Assembly: GCA_017849615.1 (NCBI GenBank) | Contig: JAFIGS010000011.1 | Coordinates: forward strand, 186,001 to 250,000 | Direction: 5' to 3' | Origin: Pseudolabrys sp. | GTDB taxonomy: Bacteria > Pseudomonadota > Alphaproteobacteria > Rhizobiales > Xanthobacteraceae | Length of the DNA: 64,000 bases | Shown here: one piece after another, positions 48,354-57,789 of the stretch | Position numbering within the stretch: position 1 is the first letter of the stretch | How the letters are laid out: each line of letters starts with the position of its first letter | Notes under the pieces: generated by a model | The model's input: the letters and a program-made list of their open reading frames with translations, nothing else | Told to the model about the DNA's origin: nothing | Database searches by the model: none | Translations under genes and position numbers: made by a program

Positions 48354-48976
48354 TCATCGCCATCGACGGACCGGCGGCGTCCGGCAAGGGCACCATCGGC
48401 AAACGCATCGCCGGCCATTACGGCTTGCGCCATCTCGACACCGGTCTGCTCTATCGCGCGGTCGGCAAGAGCGTGCTCAATGCCGGCAAGGTGCCGGACG
48501 ACAAAGCAGCCGCCATCGCCGCCGCGCAGTCGCTCGACCTCACGCGTTTCGATGAAGCGGCGCTGAAGAGCGCCGAAGCCGGCGAGGCCGCCTCGCACGT
48601 CTCGGCCATCCCGGAAGTGCGCGCGGCGCTCGTCGATTATCAGCGCGCCTTCGCCGCGCAAAAGCCCGGCGCGGTGCTCGACGGCCGCGACATCGGCACC
48701 GTGATCTGTCCCGATGCCGACGTGAAGATCTTCGTCACCGCGAGCCCTGAAGTACGGGCGGCGCGCCGCGGCAATGAATATCGCGCCGGCGGCAAGACGA
48801 TCGACGACGCCACGGTGCTGGCGGACATCCGCAAGCGCGACGAGCGGGACTCCTCGCGCGCCGCCTCGCCTTTGAAGCAGGCCGACGATGCCGTGCTGCT
48901 CGACACCACGGCCATGGGCGTTGAGGAGGCGGTCGCCGCGGCGATCGCCATCGTCGAGGCCCGCCGCCGGGGCTAA
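48350..48976 (+). CDS. cmk: Cytidylate kinase
   Basis: 208 aa, GTG start in GTGA overlapping aroA. P-loop [16 protein letters not shown], then [11 protein letters not shown] and the D-G-R-D-I-G-T-V segment. It phosphorylates CMP and dCMP. It is upstream of rpsA, as in many bacteria. Confidence 0.96.
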   Translation: MIIAIDGPAASGKGTIGKRIAGHYGLRHLDTGLLYRAVGKSVLNAGKVPDDKAAAIAAAQSLDLTRFDEAALKSAEAGEAASHVSAIPEVRAALVDYQRAFAAQKPGAVLDGRDIGTVICPDADVKIFVTASPEVRAARRGNEYRAGGKTIDDATVLADIRKRDERDSSRAASPLKQADDAVLLDTTAMGVEEAVAAAIAIVEARRRG

Positions 48977-49370
48977 ACCCCTGAAATCATGGTGTTTACG
49001 GACAGCGGGCGCTTGCCGGCCGCGCCGTGCCTGGAGTCGATTTCTCAAGCTTTTGAAGCGCTTAGGACTTGCCGGCTGCGCCCGCCTTCGCTATATCCGC
49101 GCGCATCCGGGCCGCTTCAAATCAGGCGTTGAAGCAACCCGAGCGGGCCGAGGCGCGACACCAAATCGCCCCTCGCTGTTGGAGGACAAAAGCCCCGCTC
49201 GTGTTTCAGCGTTAAGCGCGCTCCGAACATCGATCCATCGTTCCGACCGTACGGCATGAGCGCCGGCTGTCCGTCTTCGCGCGGATAGTCGCCGAACGTC
49301 GTGCCAGACATTCGGCCCGTCCGGGCGGAACGCCATTTTCAAACACCGGCGCAGGCAAACAGGAGACTAC
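48977..49370. other. rpsA leader region
   Basis: 394 bases between cmk and rpsA. It contains a promoter at 49069-49097 and a leader of about 270 bases. I could not identify an S1-binding leader structure reliably. No gene is seen. Confidence 0.5.
49069..49097 (+). promoter_or_regulatory. Predicted sigma-70 promoter of rpsA
   Basis: TTGCCG (49069-49074), 17 bases, TATATC (49092-49097). Confidence 0.55.
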
Positions 49371-51083
49371 ATGGCCACCGCTACTGCTGCTGCACCCACG
49401 CGTGAAGATTTCGCCGCGATGCTCGAAGAGTCCTTCAACCAGGGCAGCCCCCAGGAAGGGACCGTCGTTACCGGCAAGATCGTCGGTATCGAAAAGGACA
49501 TGGCCGTCATCGACGTCGGCGCCAAGACCGAAGGCCGCGTCGCGCTGCGCGAGTTCGCCGCGCCGGGCCGCACCGCCGAGCTGAAGGTCGGCGACGAGGT
49601 CGAGGTCTATCTGGAGCGCGTGGAAAATGCGCTGGGTGAAGCCGTGCTGTCGCGCGACAAGGCGCGCCGCGAGGAAAGCTGGGGCAAGCTCGAGAAGAGC
49701 TTCAACAACAACGAGAAGGTGTCGGGCGTCATCTTCAATCAGGTCAAGGGCGGTTTCACCGTCGACCTCGACGGCGCCGTGGCGTTCCTGCCGCGCTCGC
49801 AGGTGGACATTCGTCCGATCCGCGACGTCACCCCGCTGATGAACAACGCGCAGCAGTTCCAGATCCTCAAGATGGATCGCCGCCGCGGCAACATCGTCGT
49901 GTCGCGCCGTACCGTCCTCGAAGAGACCCGCGCCGAACAGCGCCAGGAGCTGGTGCAGAACCTCGAAGAGGGTCAGGTCATCGACGGCGTGGTCAAGAAC
50001 ATCACCGATTACGGTGCGTTCGTTGATCTCGGCGGTATCGACGGCCTGCTGCACGTCACCGATATCGCGTGGCGGAGAGTCAATCACCCGACCGAAGTGC
50101 TCAACATCGGCCAGCAGGTGAAGGTCAAGATCATCAAGATCAACCACGAGACGCACCGCATCTCGCTCGGCATGAAGCAGTTGCTGGACGATCCGTGGCA
50201 GGGCATCGAGGCCAAGTACCCGATCCAGGCCAAGTTCAAGGGTCGCGTGACCAACATCACCGACTACGGCGCGTTCGTCGAGCTGGAGCCGGGCATCGAA
50301 GGCCTCATCCACGTCTCGGAAATGTCCTGGACGAAGAAGAACGTTCACCCCGGCAAGATCGTCTCGACCTCGCAGGAAGTCGAAGTGCAAATCCTCGAAG
50401 TCGATCCGGTCAAGCGCCGCATTTCGCTCGGTCTCAAGCAGACCATGCGCAATCCGTGGGAAGTGTTCGTCGAAACGCACCCGCCGGGCTCGATCGTCGA
50501 AGGCGAAGTCAAGAACAAGACCGAGTTCGGCCTGTTCCTCGGCCTCGACGGTGACGTTGACGGCATGGTCCACCTCTCGGATCTGGACTGGAAGCGTCCG
50601 GGCGAGCAGGTGATCGACGAGTACAACAAGGGCGACATGGTCAAGGCGCAGGTTCTCGACGTCGATGTCGAGAAGGAGCGCATCTCGCTCGGCATCAAGC
50701 AGCTCGGCGGCGATCCGATGTCGTCGGGCACGGCCGGCGAGATGAAGAAGGGCTCGGTCGTGACCTGCGAAGTCACCGCGATCAACGACGGCGGCATCGA
50801 CGTGAAGATCGTCGATACCGATCTCACCGCGTTTATCCGCCGTGCCGATCTCGCGCGCGAGCGCGCCGATCAGCGTCCGGAGCGCTTCTCGGTCGGTCAG
50901 AAGGTTGACGCCCGCGTCACCCAGTTCGACCGCAAGACCCACAAGCTCGCCATCTCCATCAAGGCGCTCGAAGTCGCCGAGGAGAAGGAAGCCATGGCGC
51001 AGTACGGTTCGGCCGATTCGGGTGCGTCGCTCGGCGACATTCTCGGCGCCGCGCTCAAGCAGCGCGACGAAAAGGCCGAATAA
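49371..51083 (+). CDS. rpsA: 30S ribosomal protein S1
   Basis: 570 aa. Six S1 RNA-binding domains. The first two are divergent and bind the ribosome; the others repeat the pattern ...NITDYGAFVDLGGIDGLLHVTDIAW. It helps mRNA bind to the 30S subunit. Followed by an intrinsic terminator. An upstream promoter lies in the leader. Confidence 0.98.
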   Translation: MATATAAAPTREDFAAMLEESFNQGSPQEGTVVTGKIVGIEKDMAVIDVGAKTEGRVALREFAAPGRTAELKVGDEVEVYLERVENALGEAVLSRDKARREESWGKLEKSFNNNEKVSGVIFNQVKGGFTVDLDGAVAFLPRSQVDIRPIRDVTPLMNNAQQFQILKMDRRRGNIVVSRRTVLEETRAEQRQELVQNLEEGQVIDGVVKNITDYGAFVDLGGIDGLLHVTDIAWRRVNHPTEVLNIGQQVKVKIIKINHETHRISLGMKQLLDDPWQGIEAKYPIQAKFKGRVTNITDYGAFVELEPGIEGLIHVSEMSWTKKNVHPGKIVSTSQEVEVQILEVDPVKRRISLGLKQTMRNPWEVFVETHPPGSIVEGEVKNKTEFGLFLGLDGDVDGMVHLSDLDWKRPGEQVIDEYNKGDMVKAQVLDVDVEKERISLGIKQLGGDPMSSGTAGEMKKGSVVTCEVTAINDGGIDVKIVDTDLTAFIRRADLARERADQRPERFSVGQKVDARVTQFDRKTHKLAISIKALEVAEEKEAMAQYGSADSGASLGDILGAALKQRDEKAE

Positions 51084-51114
51084 GGTTTCCGCCTTGTAAA
51101 GGCGGAATGGCCAG

Positions 51115-51147
51115 AACCCCGGAGCGAAAGCTCCGGGGTTTTTGTTT
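51115..51147 (+). terminator. Intrinsic terminator after rpsA
   Basis: AACCCCGGAGC (51115-51125), loop GAAA, GCTCCGGGGTT (51130-51140), then a T-rich tail. A second hairpin (TTCCGCC/GGCGGAA, 51087-51107) precedes it. Confidence 0.92.
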
Positions 51148-51191
51148 TGGCGTAAGCGTGCCAAAAGCACGGAAGCCGGTTAAATTCTCTG

Positions 51192-51279
51192 GTCATTCCG
51201 GGGCGCGGCCGCAGGCCCGCTCGCCATAGCGCGTCGAAGACGCGCGTTGACGCGCTTATGGCTCGCGTCCCGGAATGAC
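51192..51279. repeat. Palindromic repeat upstream of sppA
   Basis: GTCATTCCGGGGCGCG at the left pairs with CGCGTCCCGGAATGAC at the right. The centre contains ATAGCGCGTCGAAGACGCGC, which recurs in the addB-addA repeat. Confidence 0.75.
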
Positions 51280-51299
51280 GATGAAGCGGGAGATTTCAA

Positions 51300-52274
51300 A
51301 TGTCGCTCGATGCCGATGCCATCGTCGATCGCCGCCGGCTGCGGCGCAAACTGACCTTCTGGCGCGTCGCCGCGCTGCTGATCGTGCTCGTCGCGGTCGG
51401 CATCGGAGCCGTGATGATGATGCCGGGCAGCGGCATCAAGCCGGGTGACGACTCGATCGCCCGCATCAAGATTCAGGGGCTGATCCGCGGCAATCAGGAC
51501 CGCGTCGATGCGCTGGAGCGGCTCGGCAAGTCGCGCGCCAAGGCCGTCATCGTCCATCTCGATTCGCCCGGCGGCACCACCGCCGGCTCCGAGCAGCTTT
51601 ACGACGCGCTGCGCACCTTGCAGTCGCAGAAGCCGATCGTGGTGGTGGTCGACGGCCTCGCCGCCTCGGGCGCCTATATCGCCGCGCTGGCCTCCGACCA
51701 CATCATCGCCCACGACACCTCGCTGGTCGGCTCGATCGGCGTGCTGTTCCAGTATCCCAACTTCACCGAAGTCCTGAAGACCCTCGGCATCAAGGTCGAG
51801 GAGGTAAAATCCTCTCCGCTGAAGGCCGCGCCGAACGGCTTCGAACCGACCAGCCCGGAGGCGCGAGCCGCCATCGAGGCGATCGTGCTCGACTCCTATG
51901 CGTGGTTCAAAGGGCTGGTGAAGGATCGCCGCAAGCTCGACGACGCCGAACTCTCCAAAGTCGCCGACGGCCGCGTCTTCACGGGCCGGCAGGGCGTGCC
52001 ACTCAAGCTGGTGGATCAGCTCGGCAACGAAAAAACCGCTCTGGCCTGGCTGGAAAAGGAAAAGAAAATTCCGGCTACGACCCCGGTCCGGGATTTCTCG
52101 CTGGAGCCGCGGTTCCGCGAGCTTTCGTTTCTGCATGTCGCCGCCTATGGCTTTCAGCAGGTCGGGCTGAAAAGCCTCGGCGAGCAGGTGCAGGCCTGGT
52201 CCGGCGCCGCTGCGGTCGAAAGACTCAATCTTGACGGGCTCTTAGCGCTTTGGCACCCTTCGAGCGCCAATTGA
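51300..52274 (+). CDS. sppA: Signal peptide peptidase SppA (short)
   Basis: 324 aa with an N-terminal membrane helix (VAALLIVLVAVGIGAVMMM). The S49 serine peptidase domain has VIVHLDSPGGTTAGSEQLY, and the catalytic Ser in VDGLAASGAYIAALA. The Lys of the dyad should follow. It degrades cleaved signal peptides. It is a single-domain version, half the size of E. coli SppA. Its ATG is preceded by GGGAG. Confidence 0.9.
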   Translation: MSLDADAIVDRRRLRRKLTFWRVAALLIVLVAVGIGAVMMMPGSGIKPGDDSIARIKIQGLIRGNQDRVDALERLGKSRAKAVIVHLDSPGGTTAGSEQLYDALRTLQSQKPIVVVVDGLAASGAYIAALASDHIIAHDTSLVGSIGVLFQYPNFTEVLKTLGIKVEEVKSSPLKAAPNGFEPTSPEARAAIEAIVLDSYAWFKGLVKDRRKLDDAELSKVADGRVFTGRQGVPLKLVDQLGNEKTALAWLEKEKKIPATTPVRDFSLEPRFRELSFLHVAAYGFQQVGLKSLGEQVQAWSGAAAVERLNLDGLLALWHPSSAN

Positions 52275-52298
52275 CAAAGTAAGGCAGAGGCGGCGTCC

Positions 52299-52616
52299 AT
52301 GATCAAATCGGAGCTGGTGCAACGCATCGCGGCCCAGAATCCCCACCTCTACCAGCGCGACGTCGAGAACATCGTCAACGCGATCCTCAACGAGATCACC
52401 GGCGCCATGGCGCAGGGCGACCGCGTCGAATTGCGCGGTTTTGGCGCCTTTTCGGTGAAACATCGCCCGGCCCGCACCGGCCGCAACCCGCGCACCGGCG
52501 CTCATGTCTCGGTCGAGCAGAAGTCGGTGCCGTTCTTCAAGACCGGCAAGGAGATGCGCGAGCGCCTCAATAAAGGCGAGGGCGGCGCGGACATTCCCGA
52601 CGACGACGTGGATTGA
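52299..52616 (+). CDS. ihfB: Integration host factor beta subunit
   Basis: 105 aa. [30 protein letters not shown], then [26 protein letters not shown], which contains the intercalating Pro arm. It bends DNA as a heterodimer with IHF-alpha. sppA ends 24 bases upstream. Confidence 0.96.
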   Translation: MIKSELVQRIAAQNPHLYQRDVENIVNAILNEITGAMAQGDRVELRGFGAFSVKHRPARTGRNPRTGAHVSVEQKSVPFFKTGKEMRERLNKGEGGADIPDDDVD

Positions 52617-52707
52617 GGGCTGGTCGCGTCCCGGACAGGCGAATTGAAGTGATCGCCGATTCGAGACCCAGCCAAGCAACTGCCGTCTTCCGCATGAAGG
52701 TGGCGCT

Positions 52708-52995
52708 GTGGCAGAGCCGTATTTCGTCTACATGCTGGCCAGCAAGAGGAATGGCACGCTGTATGTCGGCGTCACCAATGATCTGAGCCGCCGTGTCGGC
52801 GAGCATAAATCGGGGGCTGTACCCGGCTTTACAAGGCAATACCGGGTCGATCGGCTCGTATATGTCGAGGGCTATTCCTCCATCCTCGAAGCCCGGGCGC
52901 GGGAGCGTTCGCTCAAGCGCTGGCGGCGAGACTGGAAAATCCAGCTCATCGAAAAAGACAATCCGAACTGGAATGATTTGACCGACTGGCTCTAG
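52708..52995 (+). CDS. GIY-YIG nuclease family protein
   Basis: 95 aa from a GTG. Its GIY-YIG core is FVYMLASKRNGTLYVGVTNDLSRRVGEHK, with the Arg and then E-G-Y-S-S-I-L-E-A-R (the Glu). It is a small solitary GIY-YIG protein of the YhbQ type, with unknown target. Confidence 0.85.
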   Translation: MAEPYFVYMLASKRNGTLYVGVTNDLSRRVGEHKSGAVPGFTRQYRVDRLVYVEGYSSILEARARERSLKRWRRDWKIQLIEKDNPNWNDLTDWL

Positions 52996-53000
52996 GCTCG

Positions 53001-53130
53001 TGTCCCGGGCGCAGCGCAACGCGCAGTATTGCGCTGCAGACCCGGGACCCAGGTGCTAGTCTGCCGATTGACTCATGATGGGTCCCGGCTCTGCGGCGCG
53101 GCACTTCGCGCCGCACCGCGTCCGGGACAC
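53001..53130. repeat. Palindromic repeat upstream of the LapA-domain gene
   Basis: TGTCCCGGGCGCAGCGCAA at the left and GGTCCCGGCTCTGCGG...TCCGGGACA at the right. The right half (53081-53129) recurs, in inverted orientation and nearly identical, in the addB-addA repeat at 63159-63208. Confidence 0.75.
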
Positions 53131-53140
53131 GAGGTTCCCC

Positions 53141-53554
53141 ATGCTCCGCAAGATTGCCACTCTCGTCATCGTCGTGCCCCTCGCGGCCGTCATCATCGCT
53201 TTCGCGGTGGCGAACCGGCATGCCGTGACGGTGGCGTTCGATCCGTTCTCGACGGCGAATCCGGCCTATGCGGCTACCGTGCCGCTGTTCGTCCTGATCT
53301 TCATTCTGGTGGTTCTCGGCGTCATCGTCGGCGGCGCGGCGGCCTGGCTGCGCCAGTCCAAATGGCGGCGGGTGGCGCGCCGGCTCGACAGCGAGAACCG
53401 CCGGCTGCTGCAGGAACTCTCCGCCACGCGCGAGCGGCTGGTCACCGAGACCCAGCGTGCCGCTGCCGCCGAGGCGGCAGCCCGCGAAGGTGCCAAAGCC
53501 CTGGAAACCCGGCGGGCCGAGGCTCCTGCGCTGGCCCCTCCGGGGACCGCCTGA
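53141..53554 (+). CDS. LapA-domain (DUF1049) membrane protein
   Basis: 137 aa from MLRKIATLVIVVPLAAVII, with GAGG upstream. Two membrane helices with the LapA signature (A-V-A-N-R-H-A-V-T-V-A-F-D-P-F) and a cytoplasmic coiled coil (RRLDSENRRLLQELSATRERL). In E. coli the LapAB pair controls LpxC levels; no lapB is here. Confidence 0.85.
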   Translation: MLRKIATLVIVVPLAAVIIAFAVANRHAVTVAFDPFSTANPAYAATVPLFVLIFILVVLGVIVGGAAAWLRQSKWRRVARRLDSENRRLLQELSATRERLVTETQRAAAAEAAAREGAKALETRRAEAPALAPPGTA

Positions 53555-53664
53555 GTAACGCCAAGCCTTGGACGCCACGGTAATAAGGGGTTCCTTTTTG
53601 ACGCGTTTTCGTCACGCGAACCGGTTTCCACTTCGCCTGAAAACGCTATAGAACCCGCTCCGAG

Positions 53665-54333
53665 ATGGCACTGACGATCAAAATCTGCGGCCTGCGCACC
53701 CCCGAAACCCTTGATGTGGCGATCGAATCCGGCGCCGATCAGGCCGGCTTCGTGTTTTTTCCGCCGAGCCCGCGCTCGCTCGGTATCGAGGCGGCGCGCC
53801 TGCTCGGCGCCCGCGCGCAGGGCCGCGTCCAGAAGGTGGCGCTGACGGTCGATGCGTCCAACGACGCCATCGCCGCCATCGTCGCCGCCCTCAAGCCGGA
53901 CATGCTGCAGCTCCACGGCAACGAGACGCCGGAGCGCGTCGCCGTGGTGCGCTCCCGCTTCGGCCTGCCGGTGATGAAGGCGCTGCCGATCGCGACCCGC
54001 GCCGACCTGTCGCCGATCCTCGAATATTCCAAGGTGGCCGACCGGCTGCTGTTCGATGCCCGCGCGCCGCAGGATGCGACCCGGCCCGGCGGCCTCGGCA
54101 AAACCTTCGACTGGACCTTGCTGGCCGGGCTCAAGACCGGCGTACCCTATATGCTGTCGGGCGGGCTCGATGCCGGCAACGTCGCCGAGGCCCTGCGCAT
54201 CACGCGCGCGCCGGGCGTCGATGTGTCGTCCGGTGTCGAGCGGGCGCCCGGCGAGAAAGACCCGGACAAGATCCGCGCCTTCATTCGCGCGGCGCGCGCG
54301 GCCGACGCCGCGCTGGAAAAGGTGAGCGCATGA
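53665..54333 (+). CDS. trpF: Phosphoribosylanthranilate isomerase
   Basis: 222 aa. (beta/alpha)8 barrel with [24 protein letters not shown] (the catalytic Cys), [15 protein letters not shown] and [14 protein letters not shown]. Third enzyme of tryptophan synthesis. First gene of the trpFBA group. Confidence 0.96.
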   Translation: MALTIKICGLRTPETLDVAIESGADQAGFVFFPPSPRSLGIEAARLLGARAQGRVQKVALTVDASNDAIAAIVAALKPDMLQLHGNETPERVAVVRSRFGLPVMKALPIATRADLSPILEYSKVADRLLFDARAPQDATRPGGLGKTFDWTLLAGLKTGVPYMLSGGLDAGNVAEALRITRAPGVDVSSGVERAPGEKDPDKIRAFIRAARAADAALEKVSA

Positions 54334-54346
54334 GTTTCAATTTGCC

Positions 54347-54451
54347 GTCATTCCGGACGGCTTGCGCAGCAAGCCGATCCGGAATCCAGATCGAAATTCA
54401 GCGCGTGTTTCTGGATTCCGGGTTCGCCGCTTCGCGGCGACCTGGAATGAC
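54347..54451. repeat. Palindromic repeat between trpF and trpB
   Basis: GTCATTCCGGACGGCTTGCG and CTGGAATGAC are the outer arms; TCCGGAATCCAG and CTGGATTCCGG are inner arms. Highly similar to the copy between trpB and trpA. Confidence 0.8.
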
Positions 54452-54463
54452 AGTGAGGTTAGG

Positions 54464-55687
54464 ATGACCGTACAGCAGCAACCCAACTCCTTCCGCACCG
54501 GGCCCGACGAGCGCGGCCACTTCGGCATCTTTGGTGGCCGCTTCGTCGCCGAGACCTTGATGCCGCTGATCCTCGATCTGGAGAAGGCCTATAACGAGGC
54601 CAAGGCCGATCCTTCGTTCAAGAAGGAGATGGACTCTTATCTCGCGCATTATGTCGGCCGGCCGTCGCCTCTTTATTTCGCCGAGCGGCTGACGAAAAAA
54701 TTTGGCGGCGCGAAGATCTATTTCAAGCGCGAAGACCTCAACCACACCGGCGCGCACAAGGTGAACAACGTCACCGGCCAGATCATGCTGGCGCAGCGCA
54801 TGGGGAAGAAGCGCATCATCGCCGAGACCGGCGCCGGCATGCATGGCGTCGCGACCGCGACCCTGTGCGCCAAGTTCGGCCTGCCCTGCATCGTTTATAT
54901 GGGGGCGGTGGACGTTGAGCGGCAGCAGCCCAATGTGCTGCGCATGAAGATGCTGGGCGCCGAAGTGCGCCCCGTCACCTCCGGCTCGAGCACGCTCAAG
55001 GACGCGATGAACGAAGCGCTGCGCGACTGGGTCACCAATGTCAGCGATACGTTCTATTGCATCGGCACGGTGGCCGGCCCGCATCCCTATCCGGCGATGG
55101 TGCGCGACTTTCAGTGCATCATCGGCGACGAGACGCGCGCGCAAATGCAGGAGCTCGAAGGCCGCCTGCCGGATTCGCTCATTGCCTGCATTGGCGGCGG
55201 CTCCAATGCCATGGGGCTTTTCCATCCCTTCCTCGACGACCGCTCGGTCGAGATCTACGGCGTCGAGGCGGCCGGCCATGGCATTCCGTCCGGCCAGCAC
55301 GCGGCTTCCGTCACCGGCGGCCGCCCCGGCGTGCTGCATGGCAACCGCACGTATTTGCTGATGGACGACGACGGCCAGATCACCGAGGCGCATTCAATTT
55401 CCGCCGGCCTCGATTATCCCGGCATCGGCCCCGAACATGCTTGGCTGGGTGAAATGGGCCGCGTGAAGTTCCTTTCGGCGACCGACGAGGAAGCGGTGGC
55501 GGCGTTCCAATTGTGCTCTCAGCTCGAGGGCATCATTCCGGCACTGGAGCCGGCGCATGCGCTGGCCCGCGTGTTCGATCTGGCGCCGAAGCTGCCGAAG
55601 GATCACCTGATGGTGGTCAACCTGTCCGGCCGCGGCGACAAGGATCTCGCCAGCGTGCAGGCCTGGCTGGAGGCGCACAAGAAATGA
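54464..55687 (+). CDS. trpB: Tryptophan synthase beta subunit
   Basis: 407 aa from [21 protein letters not shown]-binding Lys in [22 protein letters not shown] phosphate loop. Condenses indole and serine. The frame reads from the repeat, so the ATG at 54464 is chosen. Confidence 0.97.
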   Translation: MTVQQQPNSFRTGPDERGHFGIFGGRFVAETLMPLILDLEKAYNEAKADPSFKKEMDSYLAHYVGRPSPLYFAERLTKKFGGAKIYFKREDLNHTGAHKVNNVTGQIMLAQRMGKKRIIAETGAGMHGVATATLCAKFGLPCIVYMGAVDVERQQPNVLRMKMLGAEVRPVTSGSSTLKDAMNEALRDWVTNVSDTFYCIGTVAGPHPYPAMVRDFQCIIGDETRAQMQELEGRLPDSLIACIGGGSNAMGLFHPFLDDRSVEIYGVEAAGHGIPSGQHAASVTGGRPGVLHGNRTYLLMDDDGQITEAHSISAGLDYPGIGPEHAWLGEMGRVKFLSATDEEAVAAFQLCSQLEGIIPALEPAHALARVFDLAPKLPKDHLMVVNLSGRGDKDLASVQAWLEAHKK

Positions 55688-55698
55688 CTTGGCCAGTA

Positions 55699-55803
55699 GT
55701 CATTCCGGACGACCTGCGCAGCAGGTCGATCCGGAATCCAGCAACGTACGCCGAGAATGTTTCTGGATTCCGGGTTCGCGCTTTCAGCGCGCCCCGGAAT
55801 GAC
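55699..55803. repeat. Palindromic repeat between trpB and trpA
   Basis: GTCATTCCGGACGACCTGCG and GCCCCGGAATGAC outer arms, with TCCGGAATCCAG and CTGGATTCCGG inside, as in the trpF-trpB gap. Confidence 0.8.
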
Positions 55804-55814
55804 GGAGAGGGACA

Positions 55815-56654
55815 ATGACAACCCGCATCGAAAAACGTTTCGCCGACCTCAAGAGCGAAGGCCGCGCCGCGCTCGTGACGTTCGTGATGTCCGGCGATCC
55901 GGACCACGCAACGTCGATGGCGATCATCAAGGCGCTGCCGAAGGCCGGCGCCGATGTGATCGAGCTCGGCATGCCGTTCACCGATCCGATGGCCGACGGC
56001 CCGTCGATTCAGGCGGCCGGCGTGCGCGCGCTGAAAGCGGGGCAGACGCTGAAGAAGACGCTGGCAATGGTGCGCGACTTCCGCAAGGACGACAGCGCCA
56101 CGCCGATCGTGCTGATGGGTTATTACAATCCGATCTACATCTACGGCGTCGACAGGTTTCTCGTCGATGCGAAAGAGGGTGGCGTCGATGGCCTCATCGT
56201 CGTCGATCTGCCGCCGGAAGAAGACGAGGAGCTGTGCCTGCCGGCGCTGAAGGCGGGGCTCAATTTCATCCGTCTCGCGACGCCGACCACCGACGACAAG
56301 CGCCTGCCGGCGGTGCTCAACAACACCTCGGGCTTTGTCTATTACGTGTCGATCACCGGCATCACCGGCTCGGCCGCGCCGGATGCTACCAAGGTTTCGG
56401 CGGCGGTGCAGCGGATCAAGAAGCACACGAAGCTGCCGGTCGCCGTCGGCTTCGGCGTCAAGAATGCGGAAAGCGCCCGCGCCATCGCGGCCGGCGCCGA
56501 CGGCGTCGTGGTTGGCTCGGCGCTGATCGACGCGCTGAAAAAGACCCTCGACGACACCGGCAAAGGCGGGCCGGCGACGGTCAAGGCGGTGGCCGATCTG
56601 GTCGCCGACATTGCCAGGGGCGTGCGCGCGACGGGTAAAGTGGCGCCGGAGTAG
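55815..56654 (+). CDS. trpA: Tryptophan synthase alpha subunit
   Basis: 279 aa. The catalytic Glu is in [19 protein letters not shown] and the Asp further on; [10 protein letters not shown] near the end. Converts indole-glycerol phosphate to indole. Follows trpB through the repeat. Confidence 0.96.
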   Translation: MTTRIEKRFADLKSEGRAALVTFVMSGDPDHATSMAIIKALPKAGADVIELGMPFTDPMADGPSIQAAGVRALKAGQTLKKTLAMVRDFRKDDSATPIVLMGYYNPIYIYGVDRFLVDAKEGGVDGLIVVDLPPEEDEELCLPALKAGLNFIRLATPTTDDKRLPAVLNNTSGFVYYVSITGITGSAAPDATKVSAAVQRIKKHTKLPVAVGFGVKNAESARAIAAGADGVVVGSALIDALKKTLDDTGKGGPATVKAVADLVADIARGVRATGKVAPE

Positions 56655-56727
56655 CCGCACCATAATTCGTTCATAGTGGCGGCTTAGGAATCGGATTCTC
56701 ATCTATCGGCAGCCCGTACGGACGGGC

Positions 56728-57630
56728 ATGACCGTCGGAGCGAACATGAACTGGATCAACAACGTCGTACGGCCGAAGATCCGCAGCTTCCTGCGCCGCG
56801 AGACGCCGGACAATCTCTGGATCAAATGCCCGGAAACCGGCCAGCTCGTGTTCTACAAGGACGTCGAGCAGAACCAGTTCGTCATTCCCGCGTCCGGCTA
56901 TCACATGCGCATCTCGGCGCCGAAGCGCCTGGCGGGCATGTTCGACGGCGGCGAATATGAAGACATCGCGCTGCCCGAGGTGCAGGTCGATCCGCTCAAA
57001 TTCCGCGACGAGCGCCGCTATGCCGACCGCCTCAAGGATGCGCGCACCAAGACCGGTTATCAGGACGCGGTGAAGGTCGGTCTCGGCCGCCTCGAAGGCC
57101 AGATGGTGACCATCGGCGTTCAGGACTTCGATTTCATGGGCGGCTCGCTCGGCATGGCCGCCGGCGAGGCGATCATTGCGGGGCTGGAAACCGCGATCAA
57201 GCGGGAGACGCCGTTCATCATGTTCGCGGCGTCGGGCGGCGCGCGCATGCAGGAAGGCATCCTGTCGCTGATGCAGTTGCCGCGCACCACGGTCGCAGTG
57301 CAGTTGCTGCGCGAGGCCAGGAAGCCCTACATCGTCGTGCTCACCAACCCGACCACCGGCGGGGTCACGGCATCCTATGCCATGTTGGGTGACGTGCATG
57401 TCGCCGAGCCCGGCGCGCTGATCGGCTTCGCCGGCCCGCGCGTCATCGAGCAGACCATTCGCGAAAAGCTGCCGGCCGGCTTCCAGCGCTCGGAATATCT
57501 CGCCGAGCACGGCATGGTCGACATGGTCGTCCATCGTCATCAGTTGCGCGCGACGCTCGCCAATCTCTGCCGCCTGCTGACCAAGCAGCCGGCCTACGTT
57601 CCGGCAGACAAACAACTGCCGGCGGCGTGA
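56728..57630 (+). CDS. accD: Acetyl-CoA carboxylase beta subunit
   Basis: 300 aa from [17 protein letters not shown] (a second ATG at MNWIN is possible). It has the carboxyltransferase fold: [45 protein letters not shown]. The N-terminal zinc ribbon is degenerate: [19 protein letters not shown] keeps only one Cys where E. coli has four. It transfers carboxylate to acetyl-CoA with AccA. Its place after trpFBA is usual in Rhizobiales. Confidence 0.94.
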   Translation: MTVGANMNWINNVVRPKIRSFLRRETPDNLWIKCPETGQLVFYKDVEQNQFVIPASGYHMRISAPKRLAGMFDGGEYEDIALPEVQVDPLKFRDERRYADRLKDARTKTGYQDAVKVGLGRLEGQMVTIGVQDFDFMGGSLGMAAGEAIIAGLETAIKRETPFIMFAASGGARMQEGILSLMQLPRTTVAVQLLREARKPYIVVLTNPTTGGVTASYAMLGDVHVAEPGALIGFAGPRVIEQTIREKLPAGFQRSEYLAEHGMVDMVVHRHQLRATLANLCRLLTKQPAYVPADKQLPAA

Positions 57631-57666
57631 GGCCTTTAATTTAACTCGGGCGCGACCACATACTCC

Positions 57667-57757
57667 GCTCATCCCCGCGAAAGCGGGGATCCAGTTTATC
57701 TTTCATAGTCTATGCTATATCGCTCTGGACCCCCGCTTTCGCGGGGGTGAGCGGAGA
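57667..57757. repeat. Palindromic repeat between accD and folC
   Basis: CCCCGCGAAAGCGGGG at the left (its own short hairpin) and CCCCGCTTTCGCGGGGG at the right; the arms are inverted. Confidence 0.65.
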
Positions 57758-57789
57758 TAAGATGCGCATGCGCGCGCTACAATGATCAA

